Shown: positions 19,802 to 52,325 of the stretch, one piece after another
How positions within the stretch are numbered: position 1 is the stretch's first letter
Layout of the letters: each line of letters opens with the position of its first letter
Assembly: GCA_009746045.1 (NCBI GenBank)
Contig: RPFO01000213.1
Coordinates: forward strand, 10,200,858 to 10,264,857
Source: Mesostigma viride
Taxonomy: Eukaryota; Streptophyta; Mesostigmatophyceae; Mesostigmatales; Mesostigmataceae
Direction: 5' to 3'
Length of the DNA: 64,000 bases
Notes under the pieces: generated by a model
What the model saw: the letters and a program-made list of their open reading frames with translations, nothing else
The model's database searches: none
What the model was told of the DNA's origin: nothing
Made by a program: the position numbers and the translations under genes

Positions 19802-21179
19802 CTACCATGAACTCAGAACTGTCATTACTGGAAATCTGGACTGGACATCAGAACTGGCCTCCTCCATTCTGGATCCCCACCTCACTCCACAGCCCATCTC
19901 CAACCATCCTGGAAACCCTTCACAAAGTGAACCAATCCCCCTTCTTCGTGTCCTTCCCCCTCGTTCCAAACACTGGGAAATGCTCCACCATGGACACCAG
20001 ATCTGGCCAGTTCCTGCTGACCTGAATAGCCATGCAGGTCTCAGCAGCCTTGCCCAACTCAGCTGAAAACCTACTGCACTGGGCAGGATAGGACAGAGTA
20101 ACCACAGCCTGTCGGAGGGGGTCGAAGACCCAGCCACTGGCAGTCTTATGGCGACATAGCCAGCTGCTATAGGCCCACCACAGCTGTAGAAAGGCCTTGA
20201 TAGGCCCCCACCTGGCCCCAAGATGGGTACCAGCACCCTCAAGGGCGTGAGCCTGGCCCTCAGCTCGTTAGGGAACTTTGGCAACTGCAGCCCCACGAAG
20301 ACCGTGCTGTCCTTGTGTGGAAAACATGACATCACAGAGCAGCTGGACGACGGAGTCAGGTCAAACTCTCCCTGCTTGACAGCTTGCTCGAGCAGCTCAG
20401 TATAGGTCTGGGAATAACCAACTGGCTTGAGCTCTGCAAAGGCGAGTCTCAGATCACTGGGCAGAGCTGCCATCAAGTCCTGGCCCTCCACCGGCCTCAT
20501 ATCAAACGAAGGCCACGGGTACACTGCAAAGACGGTGTGCATAATATAAGCCACCATGGGTGAACCAATCTCACAAAGACTGGGGGGCAGACAGTCCAGG
20601 GCCAACTCTACCATACCCTCAGGTACTAGTTCACCCTCCTCCACCACTGTCTGGTCGAGGGCCTTCATGGCTGTGTACAAGGATTTACACCACTCGCACT
20701 GTTCAGGGCACATTTACGGTGGTCCAAGTACTGCTCCACCTGTTTTGTTGGGACAACGGACCTGGGCAAGTGTACCACCACCTTAGGGGGTGGAGGAGCC
20801 TCCGTAGAGGAGGGAACTGAGGCCACCATGGTGGGGATAGCCTCCTGAGCTACCTGGGCCTCAGAGGCTGCAGGCACAGCAGAACCCACAAGTGGAAGGT
20901 GCCCAGCCCTCAAGTGTTCTGCCATCTGAGTAACCAAACCCTCCACATGAGCCAACCTTGATATAAGGCCCCGTGACGCTGCTCGTGCCGTTGCTGATCA
21001 TGTACCATACGCTGGAACAGGTTGAGAAAATGGGCTTCCACGAACCCAGCGTCTTCCTGGAGCGAAGTACCTGTGGCTCTGGGGCCAGCGTAGTCGTGCT
21101 GAAAGACATACGTAGCCCTCACGTCCTCTTGGAGTTGGGCAGGTGGCCTGGGTGTCCCCTCAGGATGGGAGTCTGCCAT
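19802..21179 (-). pseudogene. Post-integrase ORF of element 2, unknown, frameshifted
   Basis: Protein-like sequence starts at an internal Met (MADSHPEGTPRPP, 21179) and runs into HDQQRHEQRHGALYQ. It changes frame near 20955 to RLAHVEGLVTQMAEHL with a Pro-rich linker, and again near 20710 to an acidic helical region (AMKALDQTVVEEGEL, PEGMVELALDCLPPSL, ELLEQAVKQGEFDL). About 400 residues can be followed before composition becomes random below about 20300. The head, coiled segment, Pro/Ala linker and C-terminal domain recall the layout of the post-integrase region of element 1, though no sequence match is evident. No membrane segment like an envelope protein is seen. Function unknown. Confidence 0.4.
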
Positions 21180-21227
21180 GGCTGGCAACCACAGACACAC
21201 AGCACCAAAAAGAGGCGTTAGCAGTGC

Positions 21228-22301
21228 TCACTGGGAGCTATGAAGGGGAGCACACCGCTCAGAGCCCATGACATACCACTCAGGCAAGGTGATCCCATGA
21301 CGCTGACAATAATCTAGTACAGCAGAGTGACTGTTGGTGAGATCAGACAACCACAGCCACGTAGCAGTCACCTCTAGCTCTCCCTTCCAGTGTACCTTAA
21401 ACTGCAGCTGTTTAGTACGACCTTTCCCCTTCACCCTGTGAGCCAACAACCGCTCCACTTCATAGATCTTCTCCCCCTCAGAATCCAACTCATAAGGCAA
21501 GGGGCAGACAATCTGCCTGGCAAGGTGTTACGCCTGTACAGCTTCAGCTGTGCTAGGTGAAAAATATTATTCCTGAGCTTCCAGTGAGAAGGCACCTGGA
21601 CCTGGACCACGGTACCATAGTGAAGGTGGCCAACACTGGGTAAGGACCCAACCAGAGTGGTTGCAGTTTCCTGCATTGCTCCTTCTCAGGCAGCACTCTG
21701 TTGGCTTCCAACAACACCAAGTCCCCAGGAGCTACAAAGGAATGACTGGCCACCGTTTGCTGCCAGGCGTTAGTCAGGTACTTGTCCTGTGTCCTCAACA
21801 GCTGGGTAGCCACAATGCTGTGAGCCTCCTGGAAGGAAGCCAACAACTGCTGGACTGAACCAAGACGTCGCTGGAAAGGGCCTTCAGCGTCTCTGTCAGG
21901 CAGTTCCAAGTCGAATGGTGTCAAGGGACACTGGCCATTGCAGATCACGAAGGGGGACATCTGGTGAGGAGCCAGAGGAGAGTTGTTGATTGCGAACTCT
22001 ATGAAAGGTAGCTTCTTGTCCCAGTCCTTGTTGTCGTGGTACAATAGTGCTTTTGACACTCCCTGACAATTCTGTTCATCCTCTCCACCGCCCCAGTACT
22101 GGCACACCTGTATGCCACACCGAATGCCAGCTTAGTGTCTAGGATGTCAAAGAATGACTTCCAAAACCCTGACAGCCAAAGGGGGTCCTGATCAGTGATG
22201 ATCACTCTAGGCATGCCGTGCAGACGGTAGATCTCCTTCATAAACAAATCCACACACTGTGCAGCGGTGAGATGAGTATTGCAAGGAATCAGATGGCACA
22301 T
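21228..22301 (-). pseudogene. Integrase core, GPY module and chromodomain of element 2, frameshifted
   Basis: The frame 22301-21999 carries part of the DDE core (ITDQDPLW with the second Asp; GAVERMNRIV with the Glu). The frame changes by about 22010 to KDWDKKLPFIEFAINNSP and on to the GPY-type module (WLGPYPVLATF). It changes again near 21600 to a short linker, and a last frame (21500-21228) holds a chromodomain-like segment, YEVERLLAHRV, QLQFKVHWKG, LDYCQRHGI. At least three indels separate these pieces. The catalytic residues that can be seen are conserved, so decay is recent. Confidence 0.8.
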
Positions 22302-23530
22302 CCTGGAAGCCTGTCCATGACCACAAGGATCCTGTCATTGCCACCATCTGACATGGGAAGACCACAGATAAAATCCATAGTCACACTGATCCAAGGGCGC
22401 AGGGGAATGGGCATAGCCATGGGAAAGATGGGCGTGGCTTGGTTCCTGACCTTATTTCTCTGGCAGGAGTCACAGGAATCCACATAGGCCTTAACATCCT
22501 GATAAAGGCCAGGCCACCAAAACCTCTGCTGCACCTCATGAAGTAGCTTAGCATAACCAGGATGACACGCAGTCACATCGTCATGGAAACAATGTAACAC
22601 TGTGGGAATGGCCATCTCAGGCACATACACTTTTCTAGTCACCGTGTGCTCTGCATCATGAGTGTGAACATACAGAACGCCCTCCCAGTATTCTACAGGT
22701 CTATTGCCAAAGTTGCCCCTCTGGATAGCTGCAGTAGCCATGTCCTCCGTCTTGGTGAAGGCCTTGATGACGTCCAGCAGGGAAATATTTAAAGGATTAG
22801 GCAACACCAGGTCCTTGTCAGGTCCCAGGGGCTGCATCTGCATCTCCTCTTCCTGCCCAGGGCTAGCCACCAACTGCTTGGATGAGACAGTAGTAGCTAT
22901 AGGCCCTTTTGACCTTGCCATCACCTGAGAGGCCAACACCTTGGACCGGCCTACCAACACAGGGTCCATGACCCACTTCCTGGGCCTACCTCTGCTGCGC
23001 CTAGCAGGGCCTCCCTCACCTGGCTGCACTGTGGGAGTGGGCACCACACCTTCAGGACTTCTCCTAAGACTGTCAGACAGTGACTGGACACCCTCCTGGA
23101 CGCCTGTCAACTCTGGGACAGAGCCCTGGTCGATGAGCATCACGGGACCACCGTTATTCCCTACAGGTGGTGTCAACAGTTGAGAAACCTTCTGGTTGTT
23201 GGCCTGAGCTCTAGTCAAGGCTCCACACTCTACCACAGAAATCAGGGCAGCACAGATGTCCAAGTCCTCATGAAAACTTCCCATCAAATCCCTCCTCCTG
23301 GACAGGGCGTCAGGCACCACATTCTGCGTACCAGGAATGTACCTCACAGAGAAAGGTCCAAACCCCCCCAGGAACTCCATCCATCCAGCCATCCTCTTAC
23401 TCATCCGGGTCTGTTCCAACACATGTACCAAGGGCCTGTGGTCAGTCATCAGGGTAATAGACTCGTTGCCCTGCCCATCCTGGCGCTGCTGGCCACAGAA
23501 AACTGAGCCCCCTTCAGTAGGTGTTCCCAC
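22289..23530 (-). pseudogene. RNase H end and integrase zinc module of element 2
   Basis: The frame begins within RNase H (ITLMTDHRPLVHVLEQ, then VPDALSRRRD). A long Pro/Gly-rich linker follows (about residues 110-240), then the integrase HHCC module (HCFHDDVTACHPGYAKLL, CDSCQRNK) and the start of the core with the first catalytic Asp in VTMDFICGLP. It ends at a frameshift near 22295. The linker between RNase H and integrase is unusually long and low in complexity. Confidence 0.82.
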
Positions 23531-24309
23531 TTGTGACAGGCCACCACCAATCCCAGCAGCTCCTGCTCATGAACAGGGTAGTTACGTTCTGCAGACGTCA
23601 TACTCCTGGACATGTATTCCACTGGTTGAGGGCCCTTACCATGATCTTGCATTAGTACTGCACCAATAGCACCCTGTGAGGCATCAGACCTAACCTGGTA
23701 TGGCAAGTCTGGGTTGGGGCCCACCAACAAGGGAGCAGTGGTAAGCTTCTGCTTCAACACATCAAAAGCTTGCTGGCATGCTGCAGTCCACTCAAAGGGA
23801 ACATCCTTCTTGAGCAGGGCTAACAGGGGACCAGAGATGGCCGCCATGTCAGGGATGAACCGTCGGTACCAGCCCACCAGGCCCAGAAAGGATCTGACAT
23901 CCTGAGCTGACTTCAACACAGGCCACTCCAAAACAGCAGAGACCTTGCTGGCCTCAGGAGTCATACCTGCAGCGCTCAGCTGGTAGCCCAGAAACTTCAC
24001 CTCTTGGCCCCACTCCACCTTGGACCTCTTCACCGACAGATGATACTGATGGATCACCTTAAGGACCTCCTCCACGTTCTCCAGATGCTCCCTGAAGGTA
24101 CGAGAGTGTACCAGAATGTCGTCCAGGTAGACGACCACACAAGTCCTGAAGACCACCCTGGTAGTGTCACACAAGTGGGCAATGTCCTTGAACCTGGGGT
24201 TGCGAAGGTCAGGTGAGATCTGGGGCAGGGCATTTCCAGTCAGGTGGCCAAAGATGGCATTGACAAACATCTGCATAGTGGCAGGACTGTTAGAGGCACC
24301 CATGGGCAT
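23449..24309 (-). pseudogene. RT palm/thumb and RNase H of element 2
   Basis: This segment contains the RT active-site YLDD (residues 61-64 from the nominal Met), LGLVGWYRRFIPDMA, and the RNase H start with VRSDASQGAIGAVLMQD and HEQELLGLVVACHKWE. It is joined to the upstream RT part across one missing base near 24330, where THWG-type sequence would be expected, and to the downstream part across another indel between 23450 and 23530. Confidence 0.85.
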
Positions 24310-25559
24310 TACTGTCCACTGGAACTGTCCCCATGGGTAGAAAAGGCCGTCTTGGGGATGTCCTCAGTAGCCACCCTGATCTGCCAGAAAGCATGCCTGA
24401 GGTCAAACTTGGTAAAGAAGGCAGCTCCTGCAGTCCTCTCCAGCAACTCATCAATTCTGGGCAGAGGGTACCTGGACTTGACAGTCACCTTGTTCAGTCC
24501 CCTCAGGTCAATGCACAACCTCCACCCCCCATCATGCTTGGGTACAAGCAAACACCCAGAACTGAAAGGACTGTTAGCTGGGAGGATCAGACCAGCCTCC
24601 AACAGGCCAATAAGTATGGTCTTCAGCTCTGCCATCTCTGCAGGGCCCATCCTGTACATAGGCACAAAAGGAGGACGAGCACCCTCTACCAACTTGATGA
24701 CATGTGTGATGGGTCCCTCAGGAGGATACTGGGGCATCTTGTCCTCAAAGATGGCTCCATACCTGTCCAACAAGGCATCATGCTGCTGTTGTTGCTCAGT
24801 GGTGACAGTAGAACTGACAGCATTGACAGAATGACCACTAGCAGACTCAGGTTCATTAGGCACCAAATGCAGGAAAAAGATGTGTTCCACTGGATAGGTG
24901 GCCAAATAAGACAGAGTATGCTTGGCAGACCACACATGCTTCAGTAGGGCAGCCCGTTTCTCCTCCAAAGTCGGCTCTTGATCCACCCCTTTCGCACCTG
25001 CTTCCCCTCCCTTGCCATCATTGACAGCTGTCTGTGTGGAACAGCACTCAGTGGCTGTTCTTCTCCCCCCTGGCAACACACAGGTAGCATCCCACACTGT
25101 CCCATCCTTGAACTGGACCACCCTGTCAGGCCAAGAAATAGCAGGATTGGTGTCAGACAACCATGGGATCCCCAAAATCACATCTGCTGCCGTGAGGGGA
25201 ATGACATCTGCTGTCACTTCCAAAGTCTGGGATGAACAAACTTGGAAGATGAGCTGCACATAGCCAGGTGAGCAGCTTCTCCTGCCATCAGAATACTGCA
25301 CCATGACAGGTGTGGGGTGGGCCAACACAGGCAACTTCAGCTCCTGCACCAAGGATGCAGCAATATAATTACTGCCAGCACCAGAATCAATCATAAACAA
25401 GCAAGCTGGCTGAGCCAAGGGGACTGGCACGTTGAGGAGCCTAGCCTGAAACTTGAGTAAGTGACCTGGTACAGGAGGACCCACAGGGACAGCAGGGTCA
25501 GAAGCACCCACAGTGTTCACTGGCCTAACGTCAACAGCAGGCAGGTCAGACCTGGCCAT
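24309..25559 (-). pseudogene. Protease and RT fingers of element 2
   Basis: The frame shows a retropepsin with DSGA at residues 58-61 and ADVILGIPWL. The N-terminal half of RT follows: GLILPANSPFSSGCLLVPK, WRLCIDLRGLNKVTVK, YPLPRIDELL and FFTKFDLRHAFWQIRV. It ends early after FSTHGDSSSGQ because of a single-base loss. It starts 40 bases after the gag stop in another frame. Confidence 0.85.
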
Positions 25560-25598
25560 GACAGAAGGATGACCTGGGGACCCAACTAGTTTTTTGAC

Positions 25599-27065
25599 TC
25601 AGGTGGGTCTGGGATGCTCCACTGCCCGATGGTGGAAGCTGCTCAGGTGGTGCTGGAGGCTCATCCTCGTCCCCCCATCCTCCTCATCTGCCAGCAGCTG
25701 CATGAGAGCGTTCACCATCCTACGCTTATCCTGTCTGCTGAAGGGCCGAGCGCGGGACTGGAACCTCCCAGAGGGCTGGAAGTTGGGCTGGAACCCTGGC
25801 TGCATCCGGTGATCGCCAGCAGGAACGCCAGGAGGAAGGTTGGGTGGCCTGGGAGATGGCAGGGCGCCAAAAGGTCCTCTCGTGGCAGGGGGAAACTGGT
25901 CCCGTCTAGGGCAGTCCCGTGCAAAGTGACCTGGCTGGTTGCAGATAAAACAGTTACCCTGGGTGGGATCCAAGGCATTGAGCTCCCCCAGGAGGTCATC
26001 CAGCTGGTTCAGGGACTTCTTGATGGGTGGCACTGGCGTGGCCACAGGCTCCCACTTGACAGAAAAAGCAGGCACACGACAAAGGGTAAGCACATAAGAC
26101 AACACCTTGTCCCATTGCCAATCCACGTAGTCGAACTGGGAGAAGTGCTTGTCCACATCCAGTCGCACGTGTGGAGCCATGCCATGCAGTAGTCTGTGAA
26201 GCGCCTCTGCGTCAGAGCATTGGGGAATCTTGGCTCTAAGGTTGGTGAATTGCTCCACGAACTGTGGCAGCGTCAAACCAGCCTGCGTACAGTTAGCCAG
26301 TGCGTCCCGATCCATGCGAAGCTGATCCTGGGGTAACAGAAACCGGCGAAAGCCCAATAGGAGAGAGGGGAGGTCGGTACACGCACGTCCAGCCACAGAA
26401 CGCAAAAACTCATCAAAACGGTCGCTGGCACTGTCGCTCATCCGCTGCCTAACCATTCTCTTCTGGATGTCCATCGTGAGACGTTCCTCTGCCTTGGGCC
26501 CGTAGTTGGCGAAGTGGATAGCGAAGACATCCTGAAACTTGGTGGAGAAATGGTCGAAGCTGCGATGGGTAAGGTTGGTCAGCGATAGCTTGTCTACCGA
26601 CTCCACCTTGGGAAAAGGAACAGTACGAGGATACAAAGACGTGAGCTCCATCACTGGGGCGTGTGGTGCATTCTGATTCTCCGGCAATGTCGCAGCCACC
26701 GAGAGCCGTGGAGGCTCATGCCCCTGTGCATCTGTCCCTTCATCAACAAAAGGAGCGTCAACCGCATATACCCTTCGTATACCCAGTGTTGGAGACGGTT
26801 GATCCACGAAAACAGACTCTCCATCGCCCGCCTGCCCTTGCGACTCAAGTTGCTGCACACGCGCAATAGTCCTACCCACACTCTTCTCCAGCGCTTCCGC
26901 CACACTTCTAGCTCTCGCAGCTTCCTCACGTTCATGTTGTAATCGAATTTTCTCCGCTGTCAGCTCGTCAGCCGCTAGCCGAGTGCCGTCTCGCCCCGGC
27001 ACCGTGTTGTAGCCAAAACGAATAGCCGAACCGTATTCGGGTGCTGGCGAACGCGTGTCCTCCAC
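25599..27065 (-). CDS. Gag of element 2 with CCHC knuckle
   Basis: A 488-codon intact frame. The N-terminal quarter has a charged coiled-coil-like stretch (LTAEKIRLQHEREEAARARS). The middle is a capsid-like helical domain (FDHFSTKFQDVFAIHF, MDRDALANCTQAGLTLPQ). A CCHC knuckle CFICNQPGHFARDC is followed by a Pro/Arg-rich tail ending in a second basic patch. Gag is the only large gene of this element that looks undamaged. Start at the Met of MEDTRSPAPEY is plausible but not proven. Confidence 0.85.
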   Translation of the reverse strand: MEDTRSPAPEYGSAIRFGYNTVPGRDGTRLAADELTAEKIRLQHEREEAARARSVAEALEKSVGRTIARVQQLESQGQAGDGESVFVDQPSPTLGIRRVYAVDAPFVDEGTDAQGHEPPRLSVAATLPENQNAPHAPVMELTSLYPRTVPFPKVESVDKLSLTNLTHRSFDHFSTKFQDVFAIHFANYGPKAEERLTMDIQKRMVRQRMSDSASDRFDEFLRSVAGRACTDLPSLLLGFRRFLLPQDQLRMDRDALANCTQAGLTLPQFVEQFTNLRAKIPQCSDAEALHRLLHGMAPHVRLDVDKHFSQFDYVDWQWDKVLSYVLTLCRVPAFSVKWEPVATPVPPIKKSLNQLDDLLGELNALDPTQGNCFICNQPGHFARDCPRRDQFPPATRGPFGALPSPRPPNLPPGVPAGDHRMQPGFQPNFQPSGRFQSRARPFSRQDKRRMVNALMQLLADEEDGGTRMSLQHHLSSFHHRAVEHPRPT

Positions 27066-27537
27066 GTTGGAGAACCGTGGTCCACCTCTACCAGTGCCAC
27101 GCAGGAGGGCTCGCCTGGTTGCACACCGAGGGGCAAGATGGAGAACTTTGGGCCGACCGACAGCGAATATCTGCGGGAAGCAGACATTAAGGTGGTATCT
27201 CCAAATAGTTGACGTCTGGGAGTAGATGATGAAACCCTTTCATCACCGGTCGTCCGTTGAGCTGCTAAAGATGTGGTTGCATCTTCAACTCTCTTACTTG
27301 ATAACGGTGGTTGTGTCTCCGGGTTACTCATCACTCCATGGGTCGCGCATGCCGGACTGGGGAACGTTAGAGACTTGTAGCTCAAAGCAGCTCTCAGAGC
27401 AAGACTGTCACATAAGGATGAGTCACACTCTAAAAACTGTCCGAACACACAGCATAACGTACCCTCTCTGGGTCGGCAAGAATTCCATTGTTAACCGTGA
27501 ACTAATACTATCAAGACAACCAACACCTAGGTAGAAA

Positions 27538-27549
27538 CCTCCGATACCA
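27538..27549 (-). promoter_or_regulatory. Primer-binding site of element 2
   Basis: Just inside the 5' LTR the - strand reads TGGTATCGGAGG. This is close to the TGGTATCAGAGC complement of initiator tRNA-Met used by many LTR elements. Confidence 0.65.
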
Positions 27550-27550
27550 A

Positions 27551-28249
27551 TGTAACGACTAAAAATGTTGTGTTTGCAACAGCCTCAGTTTCAACATTGA
27601 TGTGAAAAGATCTTTATACCTGGGTTGGAGTCGCGACAGATAACTTCACGTCCAGAGAAGCAATGAAGATGGATCTTCAACAGTTAAGGGAATGAGTCCC
27701 CACCCTTGTTAGACACAACAGACAAGTTATATCCAAGTCGACTATCTGTTGAAGTTATAGTTGACTTTTAGCGAGGGTTGTTTGATTGATGAAACAAGGA
27801 AACCCTTGAATTACACCATAGCTTTAGCTTTCTTACACGCACACATGCAGCCGCCACAAACAGGATAAAAGTCATCGTGCACGCAGAGTCGGCTCAACCC
27901 TAACCCGGAAGGACCAATCAAAAGTGAGGATCACTCAAGATAAGATCTTAGCTCCGAATCCTCAACACAACACAAAGCCAGCACATACGAAATCTCCATG
28001 ACCTGGAACCAAATCCACCAGGTACAACGGTATTAAAGAGAATCTATGACTGACTGAACAAAACCATGCAAAGTACCCCACGTGGATCAGGCCACGACCA
28101 ATGAGGGTAGAACAATAAATTCTGCAGATCTCAGCAGGCCCAATATCCGTCAGACGTCGAAGCCTCCTAACTTCCCAAATAATTGTCCTAAAGAACTCAT
28201 AATAAGATCAACAGTAGGAAAACTTTGGATGTAACATTTGGTTGTTACA
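27551..28249 (-). repeat. LTR of element 2, 5' LTR in transcription sense
   Basis: This 699-bp copy would carry the element's promoter. It is followed on the + strand by the target duplication CAATG at 28250-28254. Confidence 0.95.
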
Positions 28250-28453
28250 CAATGTACCATGCAAACCATATTGAGTACAAGTTTCAATGTCCATTATTTT
28301 GAGTTCACAACCACTGTTGGCTGCATCACATGATCACATCCCTTATACAGGCGACTTATAGGGATCCATCCAATAATTCGTTGAGGACCGGCATATGCTC
28401 ACGTGATCTGCAGTCACGTGCAATTGATTAGGCTAGCTAAGCTTTAGGATAAG

Positions 28454-50441
<21,988 letters not shown>

Positions 50442-52241
50442 ATCGGGCCATACCCTCGCCTTCCCTCCCGCCTTCTTAATTGAAACTAGATTGGAAGCTC
50501 AGCCGTAAACACGCAATTTTTGCAAGCAGTTGCTCATGTGCTGTGAAGACAGTGGCCGCAAAAAGCATACGTAATTAACGGCCGGGGATGATGCAAGCGC
50601 GGGTGGTTGGCCATTTTTAGTGGCTCTCGCTTAGAAACCAATCGTCCAAGCTTTCCGGGCGTCAGGCAACAGCGGCAATGTAAGGAGACGAATAGCGAGC
50701 ATCAAATTTAGCCATGAAAGGCGTGAGTTGAGGCACACTCCGGGCGGATCCTTGTTCCTGTCACGTGCCTGCCATCAGAGCGTTGGACCAAAAGAACTTG
50801 GCGCCAGCTTCGGCTGTGGACGACCTCAGCCATTCTGCTAACACCCGCAAGCCGGACGAACAGCTTGCGATGTCGTCGGCGGCCGCGTCGCACCGGCCCG
50901 CGCCGGCGACTGGCGAGGCGCGGAGGCCGCGGACCAGCTCCCGACTCCAGACCAGCCGCTCCGACTAAATTATATGGCGCCAACTGCCAAGCCGACAACC
51001 GGGGTTTTGCATCAAGTCCGAAGCAGCCTAGTAGGCGGTCCAGTAGTGATCATGGCCTCAGAGTGGACTCAGTCTAGATCACAGTGTAGTCTGACATATC
51101 ACTAGTATGCCGATCTGATAGTATGTAGTTGTCGATGTTATCGACCATGCTCGTGTTTTCAGTTACTTCATGACCGACAAGCCAGCGATGCACTGAACGA
51201 CCTTTTCAACAAGTTGTTGCGAGCGGACAGGCGCCGGCGAGTTTGCTCTGCATGACGGCCAAAATCTTAAACCTTCAGCGGTTATCTGCAACTGAATGTT
51301 CATAATGCTTGAGCCTTAGTCAATATCCATGCGTCTAGGAATAGTTGTCTCAGTCAGTATGGTACAGATTCACTTCACAGTTCGTGGACACCATGAATAC
51401 TGAAGTTCACAGGCGGAACCCTGTACATTCTCCGGCATGCTATTCCAGGGGGCGGCAGTCAGGTGCAGATTTTCCCTACGAATTTTGATAGAAATATGAA
51501 TATTTGGCATGACCTTGACCTACTTTTAGTGCATGCGCCACCATCATGGACCCACCCATGGTCTGCCATGCCACTTGTAGTTAGCTGCAAAGAGCGCATC
51601 AGCACCCTACATGTCACCAATGGAACAAAGATTCGTCGATCGAGGGCCCTGGTGCACAACGAATAGAAAAGTTTATAGATGTACACTGTCTACATGTAGA
51701 TAGATGTACACTATCTACATTTGTTATCAAGGAGACAACCTGCGCAGGCCAGAAATCGCAAGAATCCGGACCGTGGTAGCTCAAGCCTGCTGTTATATAC
51801 GCAGACAACAAAGGGCTGCAATCGTGTGAACCTTTACATCCTCATCAGTCACATGTACAAGGGTGATCAACATAACTATCTATTCTAGTACATATGCACA
51901 ATTTGCGTGCAGCATGCCTCAATAGCACAATGAGATCACCGTAACACTGCCACATGTCACTCCGATATTCATGGAATCTCCTTTCAGTCCTTTGCAAGGA
52001 AACAGCAGTCAATTAGATCTTGTGACATTTTGGTGACATTTGGCGCCAGGCACGCATCGCATCGGGTAGTCAATTATGGCCTGTATATGACATAATGACA
52101 CTTGTAACATTCGTAATATAGAGAAAGTGGACGAGACATAACGGGCCCTAGGCACTTGTCAAGATAGACAACCCATGCCAGTACAAGATAACCCTTGCAA
52201 GGCCGTCTTCATAATGCCTTGACCGCGAGTTGCTCAGGGCC
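50442..52241. other. Interval between BBS12-like start and RRP9 stop
   Basis: About 1.8 kb between two genes on the same strand. It should hold the BBS12-like promoter and RRP9 3' untranslated sequence. A GC-rich patch at 50860-50960 has open frames but no recognisable protein. No tandem array is present, in contrast to the introns. Confidence 0.4.
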
Positions 52242-52325
52242 TCATTCCGAGGAGATGTCGATTTTATGCATGATGATGCAATTCTTAGCGCTCTTGTTTT
52301 GGGCCCATCGGCCTAACCGCGGCTC
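52242..52325 (-). CDS. RRP9: RRP9 last exon
   Basis: Acceptor GCTTCCTGCAG. The 27 codons starting EPRLGRWAQNKSAKNC end at TGA. The Leu-Gly-Arg-Trp motif is diagnostic of the family. Confidence 0.93.
   Translation of the reverse strand, partial: EPRLGRWAQNKSAKNCIIMHKIDISSE

Larger units (their letters stand above)
18838..28249 (-). mobile_element. LTR retrotransposon 2, Ty3/gypsy chromovirus-type, coding region broken
   Basis: The element is 9.4 kb and is read on the - strand. LTRs 18838-19539 and 27551-28249 start TGTAAC and end GTTACA. The 5-bp target duplication CAATG is at 18833-18837 and 28250-28254. The LTRs differ at only a few places (two substitutions and two small indels seen), yet pol is split by several frameshifts. 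Order is gag, PR-RT-RH-IN with GPY module and chromodomain, then a post-integrase ORF. The primer site resembles the complement of initiator tRNA-Met and the purine tract is GAGGGGGAGATA. It inserted about 200 bases downstream of the BBS12-like stop codon. Confidence 0.93.

Noticed and set aside
50708-50998. Arg-rich frames in the GC-rich patch between the two genes
   Set aside because: Open on both strands because of GC content; no similarity, splice or start support.
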